Shown here piece after piece: positions 13,534 through 26,811 of a DNA stretch of 64,000 nucleotides; the stretch's first letter is position 1; each line of letters opens with the position of its first letter. The notes below the pieces were generated by a model. The model made no database searches. It was not told the DNA's origin and saw nothing but the letters and a program-made list of their open reading frames with translations. The DNA is from Hirundichthys speculiger (Eukaryota; Chordata; Actinopteri; Beloniformes; Exocoetidae), in the NCBI GenBank assembly GCA_018398805.1, contig JAGFBZ010002020.1:434001-498000 (forward strand), written 5' to 3'. Position numbers and translations under genes: made by a program.

Positions 13534-13716
13534 ATAGTGAAATATTGCTGCCGGGGGACCTGCAACAGTGACTCGAAGGTGTCCAGAATGTTTGGAGGGG
13601 ACATTTTTTATTCCCTTTACCAAGCCGAAAATGCAGGCTGTGGGTTAAGTTGTGTCCATCCACACAAGCAACTGAACATGGAGAAGGTTACAAAACACAG
13701 CTACATTTACTCCAAG
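13534..13716 (+). pseudogene. THAP-like first exon of a DDE_Tnp_4-type (Harbinger-like) transposon
   Basis: The frame from 13534 reads IVKYCCRGTCNSDSKVSR and later VHPHKQLNMEKVTKHSYIYS, ending AAG before GTAAGT at 13717. It parallels the THAP-like N-terminus of fish DDE_Tnp_4 proteins, which open near MPVKYCC and run through PHKQLN, KITKH and YVCSK. The position expected for ATG is ATA, and the second cysteine of YVCSK is tyrosine here, which would break zinc binding. GTTACTGTTGCTAGG about 110 bp upstream may be part of its promoter. The family assignment is from memory of the pattern. Confidence 0.45.
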
Positions 13717-15299
13717 GTAAGTTTACTTTGTGCATTAGATGATTGAATTAACCACAGTACAGTAAACGTAATAATACGATTTAGCGGCAAGGAGGGTGAT
13801 GAGTTCTCTGTTAGCATTGGTGTTTACTGAAAGGTCAATTGTTAACTGATAAACGTAATATGAATTTGTGCACTACCAGCAGTGTTTTTGTTTGATGTTT
13901 TTTTTTTTTTTTTTGTTGTTCATGAAGGATGAAGATATTGTGTGTGTTGAAAGTTTTATAAGAATGTTTTCCATTTCTAGCCTGTGGAACTGACAATACA
14001 GTTTCCACATAAACTGTGATAAAGGTCTAAAAACAGCAGCTATCCCCTACAGTCATCAGTACACTAATCTACATGGTTGAACCATAATATTTCAGACTTT
14101 AAAAGTCACTCTTCACATCAAAAAATTTACAGACTAACCTCCTTAAACCTCTCACAGACAACCTTATTTTCAATATTTAATTTCCACAGTAGTCATTTCT
14201 GTAATAATAATAAAAAAAAAATTCTGTAAAACAGCTTAGAGATTTTTTTTTAATCAACACTAAAGACACACCAGTTTTTTGTTCTTTCTTTGAAGTTGAC
14301 TCACCTATTGCCATTTAATAGTGGTTTTGCCTTTTTATTGCATTCTCCTGCCTGGAGATTTCTCTTGGTTAAAAGCCACTCTGATGTGTGCCAGCAGGTA
14401 TTTAAGAAAACGTACTTTTGCTTGACAGAGATGAACCCAAAAAGAGGAAAAAAGCTTTTAGCCCTGAGAGTCCTTTTTCAATTTTTCATCATGTCTCAGT
14501 CTTATCAGTGGAACCTTAAAGCAATGTACACCTTATTAAAAATGCAAAACTGATAACAATTTAGTAAAAACTAAAGTTTTTTTGCTCAAAAATGCACTAG
14601 TTTTACAATAAGGCCAGGAACTATTTTTCTAATTTCAGGAGAAAAAAAAAAACATGTTATGCTCTTTTAATTTAAGCATAAAATGTTAACATCCTTGGTG
14701 GTCAAGGACAATCTTGTGCTCTTTCGTACCTATTTCAAGCCTAAACTGTAACATTTAAACTTTGGTAAGTAGAAACAAATGGCTTACACTTTGTCTCAGA
14801 CGTAAATGTCTCAAAGAAAAGGCCATGTGCCATGTTGGACAGACAAATTGCAGGAGCGTGTTCAAAATCAGTGTATCGGACTTTCAGGACATCAATGGAA
14901 ATGTATGAAAACATATGGTGATAGCATGCAGGATCTGTTAAATACAAGGGATTTAAAATTATAAAGATCCAAAAGTCATTGTACTGTAAATCCTTTAACA
15001 CACCAATTTAGAGACAATGATAAAAAGGAAAAAAACAAACTAACATAATTTTGCCACAAAAAGCCAAGAAATAGTCCTTAAAATGTTTTTGTATTATTAA
15101 AACTTAAAAGGAAAATCTTGAAAGGGCTTCACAATCCGTGCAGAGTATGGCATCCCAAATGTAGGAGAGAAATTCTAAAAGTCTTAAAATCAAAACAAGT
15201 AAACATTCCTTTTTTTTTTTTTTGATTGACTCTTATCACCAGTAATAATGCTAAATTTTTCCTCAAAGGAAACTAAAGTCAATCAAATATCAGGAAAAT
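13717..15299. other. No gene recognised
   Basis: AT-rich sequence with T and A homopolymers. No continuation exon of the THAP-like fragment was found. Confidence 0.5.
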
Positions 15300-15520
15300 G
15301 CCTAACATGGCAGGGTACAGCATATAACCAAACCATTTCAGGGCCACACGGACAGTCTAGCATGCACTCTCACTCCTGTAGTTAATTTAAACCAGAAAAA
15401 AAAACCCATAAAAGCACAGGGAGAATATGCAAACTCCAATGCAGAAAGATCCCAGCTGGGATTCAAACCAGGAACTTTCTAGTTGAGAGGCAACAGTGGT
15501 AACAACCAGTCCGACATGCT
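15300..15520 (-). repeat. Abundant fish dispersed repeat, minus orientation
   Basis: The complement reads CACTGTTGCCTCTCAACTAG, GTTCCTGGTTTGAATCCCAG and TTTCTGCATTGGAGTTTGCA, parallel to the copies at 38.25 and 45.06 kb but more diverged. Confidence 0.7.
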
Positions 15521-17288
15521 GCCAAAACTTTAGACGTTACATCAACTAGAGACCCCAAGGAATGAACAAAAAGAAGAACAAAGGTTATTCTCAGGAAAAT
15601 GATAGCTATGCAAAATTAGCTTAGCAAATAGTCATCATGATTTTTTTCTCCAGAATAAGACATGAGGCCTCATCCATGATACGTCAGCAGAATGGATATG
15701 TACATAAACTATGAGCAAAGCTAAATTTACGCGTGTTTCGGGATTCATGAAAATGTTGGTAGTTTTGAACTTTTTATTTCTTGAAGTGCTAATGAGTTGA
15801 TTAAATGGACTTGATCTGCTGGCAGACACTCATGCAGGACTGTTATACCAAGTGTCATGAAGCCGTGGTGGATTCCAGACAGATGTTTTACAGATGATGC
15901 AGTTGTGTCAGCAGCAGCACTCACCTGCTCAGCTGGATTTGTGAGATTATGAGTTTACCCAAAGTTTTCAAAATCACGTGAATCCTGCGGTGGTTTGGAT
16001 CTATACACTTTCTTATATGGTGGTCCCTGGGCAGAGTTTTACACAGCATCCCTGAATCCAGAGTAGATTTTCAATAAATTATGGGAAAATATACTCACAG
16101 ATTTGTGAAGATTAAATGATAGAGGCCCATTGTGTTTTTAAATTATGTATTTCCCAATCAAATTAACAAACAATCAATCCTCAGGTTGTATTGTATGCCT
16201 CATGTAACCAATTACAAGAAGTAATATTTCCATTCACACTTCCCTCTCTTTGTAGACATATGGCACTTACGAAAACAGCTAAGATTTATTTCATGCATAT
16301 GGCCTATGTGTGCTGTGTTTTTAAAATGGACCATTTAAATTTAGTTGGGTCGACTAAACCGTTTAGGTGGCATTGAGAGTAATTTGTTGACTATAGAAGT
16401 TCTTGGTCACTGGTCACAGAATTATAAGAACATGGGTGTAATAAAAAAGCAATTTTAACCCATCCTCACTGCAGGACAATAAAAGGTGTTGAAATGGAAG
16501 TGGCTCTCCACGAGATGTCCACACTTAGCCTCAGCTCATTTCTTTTTGAAAGCTGAATGAGGTCTCTCTCTAGGCAGTGAAGGACTTTGCAGTAGATACA
16601 CTAAAACTTATAAAAGTTGAGCTAGATAAGAGTTCAGACTGAGATGCATTGTGCTAATGCCAACCTGATATATTTTTAGAAAACAGCGTGTGGGGTGCAC
16701 TGACCTTATGTTTTTTGTCTAATATCAGTGAAGATGCCTTTTCCGTGCCCTCAGTACACTCACTGTGCCTCTTCCTTACTCCCTTTCCTCCCATATGCCA
16801 GCTGGCTTTCGTCGCTCCTCTTACTTATGTGTTGGATTCTTGTTTCCTGGTTCATGCCCTCTGATTGTGAGTCTCACCTAAATTTTTATATTTCTTTTTT
16901 TAATCTTTTCTAAATCCTAAAGAGGCTTGAAGATTTTAAGCGACATAACTCTAACTTAACGTTCTTTTTTTATCCACTTTAAATGAGGATAAAAAGCTTC
17001 ATGCTGAGTTTGCTTGAGCCCAAGTTTGAAGGCGTTCTTAAAGACTGGATTATGTCATATGTGATTAATCAGCTATTGCTATTTAATGTCAGATGGTCTT
17101 CACCGGCCTGTCAGCACTACTATTTCTCATGAATTGATCGTTTGTGAAGCACAGCCCGGTTGTCAAGGCTTCCTCTGTTACATGGAATACACTGTGTACA
17201 GAATACAAAGAGAATTGTGGCAGTTTAAAAATATTTGCTTTGGCCGTCAGCTGTGATGACTGAAATGACAGCTGTTATTGGCAGATTT
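15521..17288. other. No gene recognised
   Basis: AT-rich sequence without a supported exon or element. Confidence 0.5.
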
Positions 17289-17480
17289 TGTCAAGAGCTG
17301 CCGAGCTGTGAGGTAAGGACCCAGGTGCAGATGGAGCAGGAGACTGGCAGATGTTAAATATAAAACACACTTCACAGAAGGTGCAGCAAAGAGAGAAAAT
17401 AGAAAAGGGCTATAAAAACAAATCCCAAAACAGTACAAAGAACAGGCAGGGCAAAACAGGGGGAAAGGATGACCAGGAGC
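17289..17480 (-). mobile_element. Solo LTR 3'-end fragment
   Basis: On the minus strand it reads CATCTGCACCTGGGTCCTTA and ends CTTGACA, the same layout as the LTR ends at 5386 and 35076. The other end is not found; the extent is approximate. Confidence 0.45.
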
Positions 17481-17559
17481 AAAATCAGGGGTCTATAGTG
17501 CAAAGCAATACTTTAGATGAAAGTGGCTGGCTGGGAGGCAAGGGTTAGGGTTTTTTTTT

Positions 17560-19444
17560 TTCACATGTTGATCTGCTTTCTTGAAACTTTACTCCAGATT
17601 TGGTGGTGACACTGAATTAAGGCGTTAATATACCTTAGTTTTCTTTGTTCAAAGTCAGTAGCTATTTTGTGTGACCTCCCTCAGAACCAAACACAAATGT
17701 AACTCTTTTTGAGGAATATCTCCCATGCAGGTGTTGACAATGAAGTCTTTTAGGATTTCATTTAATTTATGTGTAAGAGAGCCAGGTTCAAAGTATTTTT
17801 GAATTCGACCACATTCAGAGCTTGCATTAAAATGCTTTCTGAGAAATTCGATGACAAGCTGGAAGCGTTAACGCAAGTTTAAACACATTCCAAGATAAAT
17901 TCAGATATCAGTGGTCTGGGACGCTTGTGTCCACATTCTCTTTGTGATCTGAACATGAAAGTGCCCTGTGACGGATGCAGGGACCACCAAATAAACCAGC
18001 ATCATCAGCTTAGGTGATGACTCATTTGACTTTGCGCACGACTTACTGCAATTCAGCTCTCGGCCATTCGATTTCGTCCTCTTGTTTATGGTGGGAAGAC
18101 GATCATAAACACATGTACTTTGGGAATCATCTAAGGCCAGTGGCCTTCATTTAGAAACACTGGTGTACACCACTAACTACTGTATAAATACTGGTGTACA
18201 TCCTGGTTTTCAATTGCATACACTGAATAAAGTTTGGAGATAAATGTTTATAGTATGTGTTATTTATGTCTTGTTTTTACTTATATGCTTGTTTATTCAT
18301 TTATTTATTGGTGCAAATAACGCCTAGTTATTTCCAGCTGCTGCCTTTGGAGACCAAATATAACAAGGCATTTGGTATTTGTAAGTGAAAATGGGATATA
18401 GAGCCATTTAGTTTCAAATAGAGCAGAAAGGCCAGATCCGATCACTAATTCCAGGTGTGAACACACGTTAAGTGCTGATCACTTCAGGATCCATATTAAG
18501 GAGTCACAAAGACAAATCATTATGGATGACATCAAAAAGGATATCATTAAAGAATTGATAAAACAATAATAGTACACAGTACTGCATGTCTAAAAAAATA
18601 GTTTTAAGTATGCCATCAGAAAACCAAATTGCTCATCAGAAAATAATTAATTTAATTCATTTAGTTTAATTAGTTAAATTTGTATTGTTTTGATGCAAAC
18701 ATTTTATATCACCACTAATACTGCACAATCAAATGTCTGATGCTTACACTTTTTTGCTTCAGAGTAACTACTACTACTGAGTCAGTGCAAATTGCATTGA
18801 GCATTTAGAGTATTTCAACCTTATGCACTGAAGCACAAATTCAGTTCTTCTCCAGATGCTTCAACAGAAAGCCAGTTAATTTAATGCTACAGTTAAGGAA
18901 AAAAATCAGTTATCGGTGGTTTCCTCTAATTAATTGGGATTATGGCTGGCAGTTTGTCCATTCAGGTATCAGTAATATGTCCTGCTCCTGGTTTGCCTGA
19001 TGATGATGATGATGATTTCAGCCGAAACTAGATTTAAAAATGGAGATTATATTCTGTCCTAATAATACATATTTTTTTGTAATGAACACTCATATAAAGC
19101 ACGCTTGTTTTGCAGATGAAAAAAGATTTAGGGTGCCAACTAAGACACAGTGCTGTATGAGCGACAAACATATTTGTGATTGAATAGAGCTCAACAGTTG
19201 GCACCGTCACCTGTGAGGAGTTTTCATCTTCCTCTCATATCTCAGAGGGCCTCCTTGAGAGCCTGTTAGCTCTCCCATCAACCACTTCAGCATTTATTCA
19301 TCAATCACCCACCTGGTACCCAACAATATGATTCTTTTTCACTCACCTGCATTTGAAAGCACCACATGTATCTGTAACATTTGTGATCTTGGTTAGATTT
19401 CACAGAGCACTTTATAAAGTGTACCTCATTCACCCTTTCATATA
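17560..19444. other. No gene recognised
   Basis: Contains a GATGAT microsatellite (18999-19016), two ACTGGTGTACA copies (18160 and 18191) and non-coding AT-rich sequence. Confidence 0.5.
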
Positions 19445-20360
19445 TAGGGATGTAACGAATTCACTCAACTCAGTACAAGTTACAATTTTTTGTTCACGAT
19501 ACGATTCATTCACCTTTTTTTTTTTTTTTTTTTTTTTAATCAAAATGAGCTGCAGACAAGTTATGACCAAATAAAATGATCTTTTATTCATAGGAAATAG
19601 TGCAATTGAAATGATCATCTTAAATATAGTCTATTTTCTTTAAAGAAATACTGCACATCACCATTTATCTCCTTTTATCACAAGAAAATTATCTAACTGA
19701 TGTCATTCAACATCTGAAATAAAAACTCAAAAAAGCTAATTTTCTTCAAAAACTAATTTTCCACAACTGAAAAGGGCCTCAAATCTTTTGCAATAAAATA
19801 ACCCATCATCTTTGTAATTTCTTGTACCCTTGCGTTGTTGAGGGAGAGAGGAGATCCAAAGCTGCTTCTCAAGGTGGTTTGCCCCTTTGGCAGTTTTCGG
19901 TCGGGCTGTAGCGAAGTGTGTCTCTTTGTGGTGCCGGGTGACATGACTGCAACATGTTGCATGTGTTATGTTAGCAGTTTCTTGCAATATTTGCCCGCTG
20001 TTTTGGTCTTGTCCGTCTCTTTCTCACATTTTTTTTTTTTTGTGTACATCGGGAAGCCAAAATGCTGCCATGCCGTTGACTTGAAACTACTCGAAGCATC
20101 CTTTATCTCTATGTCACTGCTTATCATCGTCGCATGTCTTCCTTCGCTCTGTACCTGAATGCCAGTAGGCTACGTACTGACGTGAGTTCTAGCGTTGAAA
20201 TTGAATCAACTGACAACGTATCCTGAAAGTGAATTAATAAATAGACAAGAAGATACATACTTATGACACAGTCACGATTCATTTTTTATGCCAATCGATG
20301 CAAATTCTCACACATTTGTATCAGTTTTTATTCGAATCACGATGCATCGTTACACCCCTA
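19445..20360 (-). mobile_element. hAT element with target-site duplication, internally deleted
   Basis: Left terminus TAGGGATGTAACGAAT; right terminus, complemented, TAGGGGTGTAACGATGCATC. Flanks ttcatata (19437-19444) and ctcatata (20361-20368) agree at 7 of 8. The 916-bp element keeps a piece of transposase on the minus strand but not the catalytic core. Confidence 0.85.
19753..19987 (-). pseudogene. hAT transposase N-terminal remnant
   Basis: One frame reads NITHATCCSHVTRHHKETHF, recalling the last Cys/His part of a BED zinc finger. A second frame continues with EITKMMGYFIAKDLRPFSVV, a block I recognise from ZBED/Ac-type hAT transposases. A frameshift joins the two. It lies inside the element with hAT termini. 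Confidence 0.75.
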
Positions 20361-20419
20361 CTCATATATGAACTCATAGGATGCTTCTAATTTATATGAA
20401 ACCTGTCTTGTTCAAAGAC

Positions 20420-20500
20420 AGTTGGGCAGGGTAGGCCTGGGGATTGAACCAATGATCTTTCAATCCAAAAATGAACTCCAGCAACTATGCCACGAGAATT
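20420..20500 (-). repeat. Possible small dispersed-repeat fragment
   Basis: The complement contains GGTTCAATCCCCAGGCCTAC, a TFIIIB/C B-box-like phrase (GGTTCAATCC) of the kind found in tRNA-derived SINEs. Only about 80 bp is recognisable. Confidence 0.35.
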
Positions 20501-22744
20501 CTTTCCTATTAAAGGTTCTTTTAAAAGTGAGTGATGCCCACTGGTGTTGAGCTCACCTGCTGATATGTGTGGATATCACAAATAAATTGCAAATTAAGCA
20601 GCTGTGAATGTGAACGCATTTGCTACCGTGAGGGCTGTGATTTTATTGGCAGCATGTCTAAGGTGCTTGATGTCTTTTGCACAGTGCATTGTGGGATAGA
20701 CTCCAGTATATATCCTAATACCCTGGTATTGAAAAGGGATGACAGCATGGATGAATGGTTTCTGAGAGAAACTCTTCACTGGATTGTCAAAGGAGGAAGA
20801 CCATTGGTATGCTGACCACTATGGGTTTAACTTCGACCAAATCAAATCTCACATTTAGGAGCTCAGAATTGCTTTGCACCAGCATAATATATTACTTCTC
20901 TGCAGAAACATCGAGCCTTTTGACAGCGGGACCTTGGGAATTGGAGGTCATGCTAATTTTACATTTCACTATCTTAAAACTTGTTTCTTGGTGCATATAC
21001 AGACAATGAAATGAGACTCTTATATGAAACAATCTGTAGGTTCTTAAAGTTATTAAACATAACAATGTACTGTTCATATATACCATACTGAAAAGTATTA
21101 TTTTGATCTGACATGGGGGTCAGAGGACATAATTTCTCTGTGCCTGCCAGAGTGGTTCATTGTTAATGAAATTTTTACAGATGTGTTTTTTGGTTCTTGA
21201 GAACAAGCGTGAAAGTAGGCTGCAATGGCCCAGAACTGTGTTCCTGAAACCACATTTCATCTAATGTTCTCAGATGGAACATGTTTCTGATAAGAGACAA
21301 GCCACAGCATTTATCTTGTAGAAAAATAACAATTTATGTTAGAACTATGAATGTACAACAACAATCAAAAATGTCATTCCACAGTGATCATGTAGATAGA
21401 GTCCCTCCAAAAAAAAAAAACAAGTTAGTTTGAACTTTGTATGCACACAAAAAATGCATCAAAGGACTGTTTGTAGAAGAATCTCTGCTACACAAACTAC
21501 TGTCAAAAATACAAAAGGAGAAGGAGAAGAGTTCAGGTCATTGGCTTCTAACACTTGCCTATCTTGCCATAAATATCAAAGTGCTGATCCAGTTCTGCGG
21601 AAGCAGTAATCCATTACTATTGTATCCTGTTGAAGAAATATTTTATTTTTTATTTCTATCCATGTCTCTGTGACTATATCTCTAAGTAAGACAGAAAGTA
21701 AAGACTTGAGACTTTCTAAGTTTTCATAAAGTTTAATTCTATTGCATGCAAAAGGTCAGACAGCAAGCTGCAGATCATTGTAAATGCCTCAAAAGTAGTA
21801 TACCACAAAGGATTTAAGAGAGAGAAGGCGATAGGAGAATACCAAAAGGAAAATAGTGTCCAGGACTGCTGTTGGTTAACATCTTATTATTAGTCCTTGC
21901 ACCTTCTGAGACAGTAGATGTTTTGTGTCCCAGGAGCAGATAGCTGGAGCAAACTACTGTATACTTGCTCTTCTGTCTGGTTATGAGGACCATAAATGAT
22001 TATTAAAATTCCATATTCTATCAAACTTTTCTACCACATTGACCAACGTTAAAAAGCACACTGTCTAGAGCATGCTAGAAATCAACACCCTACTACTCAA
22101 CAGTTTTATTTTGTTGTTGTTGTTGGTAGGTAGAACAAACAATATGGTTGTGGTAGTACCAGCATAAGCTTTAACTGAATCTGCTTTCATCCCTGCTTGA
22201 GACAAACTGAGCCTATTTGCACCGGAGTCAGTTGTTTTTACAACCCCTAATGGCTGTCAAAAGTATTACAATTTAAGATTGTTGTTGTATTTTCTTTATC
22301 TTACAAAGCCTCTGGCTGTGCTTTTCTTTTATTTAAAAGAATGCTTTTATGCTAGAAATGAGGTAAGTGAAAGTTTAAATTAGGTACACTCTTTAAACTT
22401 AAGAGAAATTGGTTTATAAACTTAGCACAAAAAATAAGGAAATTTGAGTTTGGTAGATTACTTCTCGTAACAATGTAACTTGTAACTGTTGGAAAGTCTA
22501 TTTATTTCCATTTTACATGGGGCCAAATTTGATAGGAACATCTGTCAGACGAGCAGCAGAACTGAGTATTTTGGATGCACCCATGAATATTTGCCAAATT
22601 ATCTCTGATGATGCCAAACAGCTTTTTTTTCTTTACTTTTGCTGTTGACTCTTGTTTGGTGTTGTTTAGTGAACTGGATGATTTAAGTCTGAAAAAAACA
22701 AGACATATTTGCAATTTAACAAGTTAAATGTACTTATTTATCAA
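20501..22744. other. No gene recognised
   Basis: AT-rich. Open frames of up to about 84 residues on both strands show no known motif. Confidence 0.5.
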
Positions 22745-23390
22745 ACAGGAGCCCCAGTAGTAGAACCATACACAGCCTGGCACCTTCTCCTCATGCTGGT
22801 CACCAGCCTGGCCACACACAGCTGTGGGATGTCATCCCATTCTTCAACCAGCATGTTGCAGGTCAGCCAACATGGGTGTGTTGGTCACAAACAGTGTCCC
22901 CAACCTGATCCCACAAGGGTTCAATGGGGTTGAGGTCAAGACTGCTGGCAGACCATTCCATCCTCTCCACTCCCAAATTTTGGAGGTAGTCTCTGATAAA
23001 CCTATTCTGTGGGGATGTTTGTTGTCATCTAGGAAGATAAAGTTTGGTCCCAGACTGTGGAGATATGGGATTGCCACTAGTTGCAGGATATCGTCTCATC
23101 TCTCTGCATTGAAATTGCCTCCGATAATGATAAGCCTCATTTTTCCAGTGAGGTCGAGATGGTGTCCCAGACCATCACACTGCCTCCTCCAAACGATGTT
23201 GCTCTGTTGGTGCAGCAATCACCAAAGCGTTCTCCGCACCTTCTCCACACTTTGACCCTACGACCCAAGTCCTATAGACAGAATCTGCACTCATCACTGA
23301 AAATAATGTTCCTCCACATGTTCAGGACAATCAGGTGCCAGTCAAGCTGATCCCACAAGTGCTTGTGGCAGAGAAGAATTAGCAAATCTT
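22745..23390 (-). pseudogene. Degenerate Tc1-like transposase, C-terminal half
   Basis: On the minus strand it reads IIFSDECRFCL (first catalytic Asp region), then CGERFGDCC, GGGSVMVWDTIS, and near the end DLQHAG / VEEWDDIPQLCVARLVTSMRR with RRCQAVYGS. Stops and frameshifts break it. Its closest relatives are Tc1 families with the VEEWDAIPQ and LVTSMRRRCQAV motifs. No inverted repeats were recognised. Confidence 0.75.
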
Positions 23391-23440
23391 TCATGGGAAC
23401 AACTCACATATTCAGCTCTTCTGCTCATCCCATAAATGCA

Positions 23441-24454
23441 TGTTCCTTATAAATATGGCACCATTTAAAAGGGAAATAAACAGGCTTTCCAACAGTATTG
23501 GATTTATTGCTAGGAAGCATTGTTACAACAAAGAAATAATCTACCAAACACATTTCCTTGCTTTTTGTTCTATGTTTATAATGTATTAGCATTATTGTTA
23601 ATACATTGTAACAACCTTGTCAAGGTGATATTGTCATCGTTGTAATGTTGTTAAAAATGCTTTTCAAAAAAAAAAACTAAACAAACAGTGCTTTCCCACT
23701 TATATGTTTTGTTGACTAAATCAACCCCTGACTTCTTTCTTACTGACTTTTAAGGTGCTTTCATACCCACAGGTTTAGTCCAATTGCTTTCTTGCTTGGT
23801 TTGGTTTGTTACTACTAGTGATAAGAAAGTAATCACACCTGGATGTGGATAAAAACAACTGGACTAAGATACGTAAAAAAAGAAACGCTCATGATTTAAA
23901 TCAGCTTGTAAACTCTGGTGTTGTCCTTCTGCTGAGAATACATTTTGAACCAAAACAGGACCAAAAGTCAAGAACTGCAAGGTTTTTAGCACGGAATTAA
24001 ATATAGACTTTCCTTTCATTGGGATTAACAATCAACTAAATCACATAGTTTACAGTTCCAAGTGTCTAATGCACACAGAATCATGTTCTCTTCTGTTACT
24101 GCCACGTTTTATTTTTTCCATTGATGCATTTTGGTGTGCTTGGATTTTTTATCTTTTATAAAAAGGACCCAAAACAGCTTAAAAATCCAGAGATTTTAGA
24201 AACTTATCAAGTGATTCAGACCAGAGAAAACATTTCTTACATGGACATGGATAGGACCAGCAGATGTGGATGTGTAGTCGTAATTTTCTCTGGACCACTT
24301 AACTCTTCTCTGTGCTTCTGTTAGAGCAGTCACCCACCCACTACCCATTAGAAGTGTGTCTGCCCCCAGAACATCCAAATTAATAAGATCTAAATAAATA
24401 TAATAATGGAAAAGGAGTGACCTCCTCCAATCTGATTCAAGTTAAAACCAACAA
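23441..24454. other. No gene recognised
   Basis: AT-rich. GGTGCTTTCATACC near 23754 resembles the TIR-like GGTGTGAAAGCAGCC at about 41780, a possible pair of old MITE ends. Confidence 0.4.
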
Positions 24455-25530
24455 ATTGACTGAAAACAAAGAATATGGTGGTCAAATGTGGATTTCTAAA
24501 CATCAGATCTCTCTCCTCCAAAGCTCTCTTTGTAAATGATTTGATTGTCGACCACCATTTTGACCTTCTCTGCTTTACAGAAACTTAGTTACAGCAAAAA
24601 TATTATATTAGTCTGAATGATTCGGCTCCACCTACTCATACTTAGTATCACATTCCCAGAGGCACAGGTCGAGGGGGTGGAGTAGCTACCACTTAATAAT
24701 TAATTCTGGTTTACCATTCAACTTCAGGCCAAAAACTCAAAAATCCTTCTTTGAAAACCTGCTGTTAAGACTGTATATACTAAGCACCAGTTCTCCTGGG
24801 CCACTGTGTACTGTCCTCCAATCCCTTATTCAGAATTTCTCTACAATTTCTCAGACTGCATATCAAATTTAGTTCTTTAGACAGAAAAGATTATCATAGT
24901 TGGTGATTTCAACATTCACATGGATGTAGAGAGTGACAGCCTTAGCTCTAGTTTTATTACTCTACTAGACAGAGTTGGATTCAGTCAGCATGTGGAGAGA
25001 CTCGCTCACTGTTGCAATCATACGCTGGACTTGGTTCTAACTTACAGTATTGAAGTCAAGTCCTCAACTGTCTTTCTTGAAAAATCCAATTCTATCTGAC
25101 CATTCTTTAATATCATCCCATTTTACATGTAATAATGAAGTAGTATGTAAAAAAGTGATATATTACAAGAGAAACCAGTCTGACAGTGACACTGTTATTA
25201 AATGCAAAGAGAAAACTCCTGCTCTGCTTAAGCACTTAGCACGTATTAATGCTGCTGTAGACGACCTTGAAAATCTTACTGCTTCATATACTGATAGCCT
25301 TACCAATAGCTCTAGAGAGTTCCTGCGCTCAACCCTTGATTCAATGCCCCACTGAAAAGGAAGCTAGTTAATCCTAGAAGGCTTTATGCAAAGATGTAGA
25401 GTCTTAAACAGAAATGTAGAACTCTGGAAAGAAAGTGGTGCTCTACTTATTAAAAAGAATTCCATTTAGCTTGGAAAAATAGTTTAACAAAGTATAAAAA
25501 AGCTCTTTGTAAAGCTAAAAAAAAAAACAT
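24455..25530 (+). pseudogene. APE-type LINE remnant, endonuclease part
   Basis: Frame pieces read [39 protein letters not shown] and VGDFNIHMD, the order of an apurinic-type endonuclease domain in L2/CR1/Rex-like LINEs. Later NHTLDLVLTY-like and LSDHSLISSHF motifs follow, then a linker (25160-25480) toward the reverse transcriptase, which is absent. Numerous stops; not functional. Confidence 0.8.
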
Positions 25531-26796
25531 ATTACTCATCATTAATGAGGGAAAATAAGGATAATCTCAAATTTCTTTGAACCTTGAGTAACGAGCATTC
25601 CAACATAAAATATTGCCATGTTGTCAGTATAACACTGGCTCATTCCAGCAACTAACGTCCTGCTGACTCCAAAAAAGAAGTTACAAGACACTATTATATA
25701 ACTTTCTGTCTGCGCTGGCTTTTAGAGATATGAAGAAGAATTTTGTAAAAAATTACATGGTCTCAGATGCTGCATAGATGTAAATACTCATAGATCCCGA
25801 TACCCTTATCTTTGGCAGATTTGCTGAATATTTTTACTACGCTGGTATCGGAAGAGGAACGGGTATACCTGAAGTTTCCACCACCAGTAACTTGACTTAT
25901 ATTCTAAGTGCGTTGCTTTCAAAGATGCTAGATTGAGTTCATTTCCAAAATAGATTTTGAAAACACATTTACTAATCAAGGAGTCTCAAGTGGAAGCTTC
26001 AAACCTGGAAGGAAAGTAGGGATACAACACTGCATACTTACTAGCTCACTATGTTCCTCTGTGTTGAGCTGGCTGCTTCAGTACAGTCAAGAAAAAATAA
26101 ACTACTGTTGTGAGTCACATAGATATCCACATCCTACAGGATAGCTGGATGCCCTATCTTTCTGTTGCAGTAGTCTGCTGAATTGTCCATGGGAACAGTA
26201 ATAGGAATGTGTTGCACCAGGATAGTGAGGATAACCACAATACTTCTGACAGTGAAAAAGTACATCTGTACTTTTTTGTGTTTGTGTAAAAAGAATATAT
26301 GCAACACTGACTTCTTCCTTTGGCAAATCATTAATATTAGACGAGCTAGAGTTTTTTTTTTTTTTCAACTAACCACAACTTGTATATTACTGTGTAATTT
26401 ACTTAGACTTAGAGACCCAGTGATATCACTGTAATGGAAAAAACAATAGAGTATCTTATTTTACCAGTAATTGGGTGAGTTTCTAGTGAGGTAGTTATAC
26501 AACAATTACACAAGACACTTTACCATGGATGAGAGTGCAAAGTGGTTTTAATCCCCATTGTATACAGCAGAGATGGTCAGTTACTCACATAGAGGACGAG
26601 GCGATGTCAGAAAATGATGATGAGCAAATCAGGTGCAATTACTTTTAACACATCGCCTCAATAACAAAGAATCCTTGAACTAACTTCTCTGGACAGCTAC
26701 GTGTCCCAAAATCATACGATTAACATCTGAGTGACGATATTTCACATTCCAGAGGAGAAGTCACAGACGCATAGACTTGACATTATTGAAACAAAT

Positions 26797-26811
26797 AGGT
26801 CACAGTGACCT
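26797..26811. promoter_or_regulatory. Perfect consensus estrogen response element
   Basis: AGGTCACAGTGACCT: two AGGTCA half-sites inverted with a 3-bp spacer, a full match to the palindromic estrogen-receptor element. Function is unproven and the target gene is unknown. Confidence 0.55.

Noticed and set aside
19430..19618. Lysine-rich open frame
   Set aside because: Produced by a long T run read on the minus strand.
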